From: Prevotellaceae bacterium UBA4361
Lineage (GTDB): Bacteria; Bacteroidota; Bacteroidia; Bacteroidales; Bacteroidaceae
Length of the DNA stretch: 13,387 nucleotides
Assembly (NCBI GenBank): GCA_002393575.1
Contig: DGSN01000066.1
Span: 1-13,387 of the forward strand
Reading direction: 5' to 3'
In this document: positions 12,455 through 13,387 of the stretch, piece by piece
How positions within the stretch are numbered: the stretch's first letter is position 1
Layout: each line of letters begins with the position of its first letter
Translations under genes and position numbers: made by a program
Notes under the pieces: generated by a model
Seen by the model: the letters and a program-made list of their open reading frames with translations, nothing else
The model's database searches: none
Told to the model about the DNA's origin: nothing

Positions 12455-13351
12455 CTAAATCCTGTTCCACTTGTTAGTAATCTGCGCATTCTTGTAGTTG
12501 CGCCAGCTCTTCCACCACATCAGAGCAGCAGTGCCTACGATGATTGCCATGCCAATCCAATAAAGGGTCCATCCGGAGTTCTCATAATAAGAAAGATTGA
12601 AATCATGGTTTTCGAGATTGAACACAAACATAGAGAAAACAATTGTTCCGAGAATAGTCACTATAAAATTCAATACCCACAGAGCTAGTATTGTCCAAAT
12701 GATATTGTAACGATATTTCACCGAATTGCCAAAAACGAAAGCCGTGAATGACCAAATGGATGATGCCAAAACAAAGCCAACAAATGCGTTGTGATATGTT
12801 CTACGAAAAGGGGAGATATTACTCCATCCTTCCATGCCTTCACCACTGAAATCCCACACGAAGCAACGGAAGAAATGATTGGTAATAGAGTGGATTTTGT
12901 CTGTTGGAAAACCTGCAATGAGTGAGAGTAGAGCGTTGACAACGTCTGCTGCTACCACACTTACCACACACAAAAGGAATCCACCTATAATTACCAATAA
13001 TGTGTGCCAAAGAAATTTTTCGCCATTCGTTGCTGGCAGAGTCAGCGTGGAGATGCGTCCTTGTTTGTTACGAAGAGGATGGTTGAAACATCCTGCGAAT
13101 ACCATCATTAAAATACCAACAACTCCAAAAATGACTTTGACTGTTGCATTGATGCTATAATACCAACTAGCAATAGTTTCATCAGAGTCAACACCTACAT
13201 TTAAATTTCTTATCATTGTCCATCGAATCAGGAAGCCCATAACGGCAATTCCAGTGATGATGGATGCAGTGACAATCGACGTGTTGCGATAAAACGCCTT
13301 ATTGATGGTCAAGTCGTACTTTGCGTACTGAACAAATCTATTGAATTCCAT
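12455..13351 (-). CDS. ABC-2-like membrane protein
   Basis: A 298-residue integral membrane protein with six hydrophobic segments at about 25-47, 68-90, 115-145, 188-208, 216-244 and 260-280, and hydrophilic ends. After the second helix comes the cytoplasmic motif RISTLTLPATNGEKFLWHTL (99-118); a LxLPAxxxEKFLxR-like stretch at this place recurs in Bacteroidetes ABC-2-type permeases. No enzymatic motif is visible. With the YtrA-type gntR next to it, the most likely role is the membrane half of an ABC transporter whose ATPase would lie upstream, outside the window. The ATG at 13349-13351 is 36 bp from the window edge and I see no promoter in that stub. Assignment is by topology and context, so moderate. 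Confidence 0.75.
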   Translation of the reverse strand: MEFNRFVQYAKYDLTINKAFYRNTSIVTASIITGIAVMGFLIRWTMIRNLNVGVDSDETIASWYYSINATVKVIFGVVGILMMVFAGCFNHPLRNKQGRISTLTLPATNGEKFLWHTLLVIIGGFLLCVVSVVAADVVNALLSLIAGFPTDKIHSITNHFFRCFVWDFSGEGMEGWSNISPFRRTYHNAFVGFVLASSIWSFTAFVFGNSVKYRYNIIWTILALWVLNFIVTILGTIVFSMFVFNLENHDFNLSYYENSGWTLYWIGMAIIVGTAALMWWKSWRNYKNAQITNKWNRI

Positions 13352-13387
13352 AATGATATGAGTTTTTCAGTTTTTGAATTTACTACG

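Overview
The window looks like chromosomal DNA of a Bacteroidales bacterium, most likely Prevotella or a close relative. The reasons are the gene families present (a Bacteroidetes-type PspC protein, GIN/DUF2807 lipoprotein, split MacAB-like exporter, DUF6624 lipoprotein), promoters of the TTG-N20-TAnnTTTG type, weak or absent Shine-Dalgarno sequences, and a short intergenic RNA of a kind common in Bacteroidales. The genus is inferred from style, not from a marker gene.

Left part (1-3400). A DUF6624 lipoprotein gene runs off the left edge on the minus strand. It is separated by 471 bp from a plus-strand padR-pspC operon, a putative envelope-stress unit. The gap holds a promoter facing each way and an array of eight degenerate units at an exact 22-bp period. 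pspC ends at a stem-loop terminator and is followed by a free-standing promoter-RNA-terminator cassette of about 62 nt.

Middle part (3400-10500). All genes are on the minus strand. In transcription order they are an ABC ATPase, two FtsX/MacB-type permeases, a membrane-fusion protein, a TolC-like outer-membrane protein and a secreted GH43-type glycosidase. The first five make a complete MacAB-TolC-like tripartite exporter with the ATPase and permeases on separate polypeptides. The glycosidase gene is bracketed by two nested palindromes built from the same heptanucleotide.

Right part (10500-13387). Also on the minus strand are, in transcription order, an ABC-2-like membrane protein, a YtrA-type GntR regulator and a GIN-domain lipoprotein with seven GAGD-like repeats. 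The gntR gene lies between two inverted copies of a 175/195-bp MITE. Both copies have perfect 17-bp terminal repeats starting GTAA and their own 8-bp target duplications, which points to mobilisation by an IS66-type transposase.

The genes together suggest a cell-envelope maintenance and efflux locus under two small one-component regulators (PadR and GntR). The most unusual parts lie between the genes: the 22-bp array, the MITE pair, the small RNA and the heptanucleotide palindromes.
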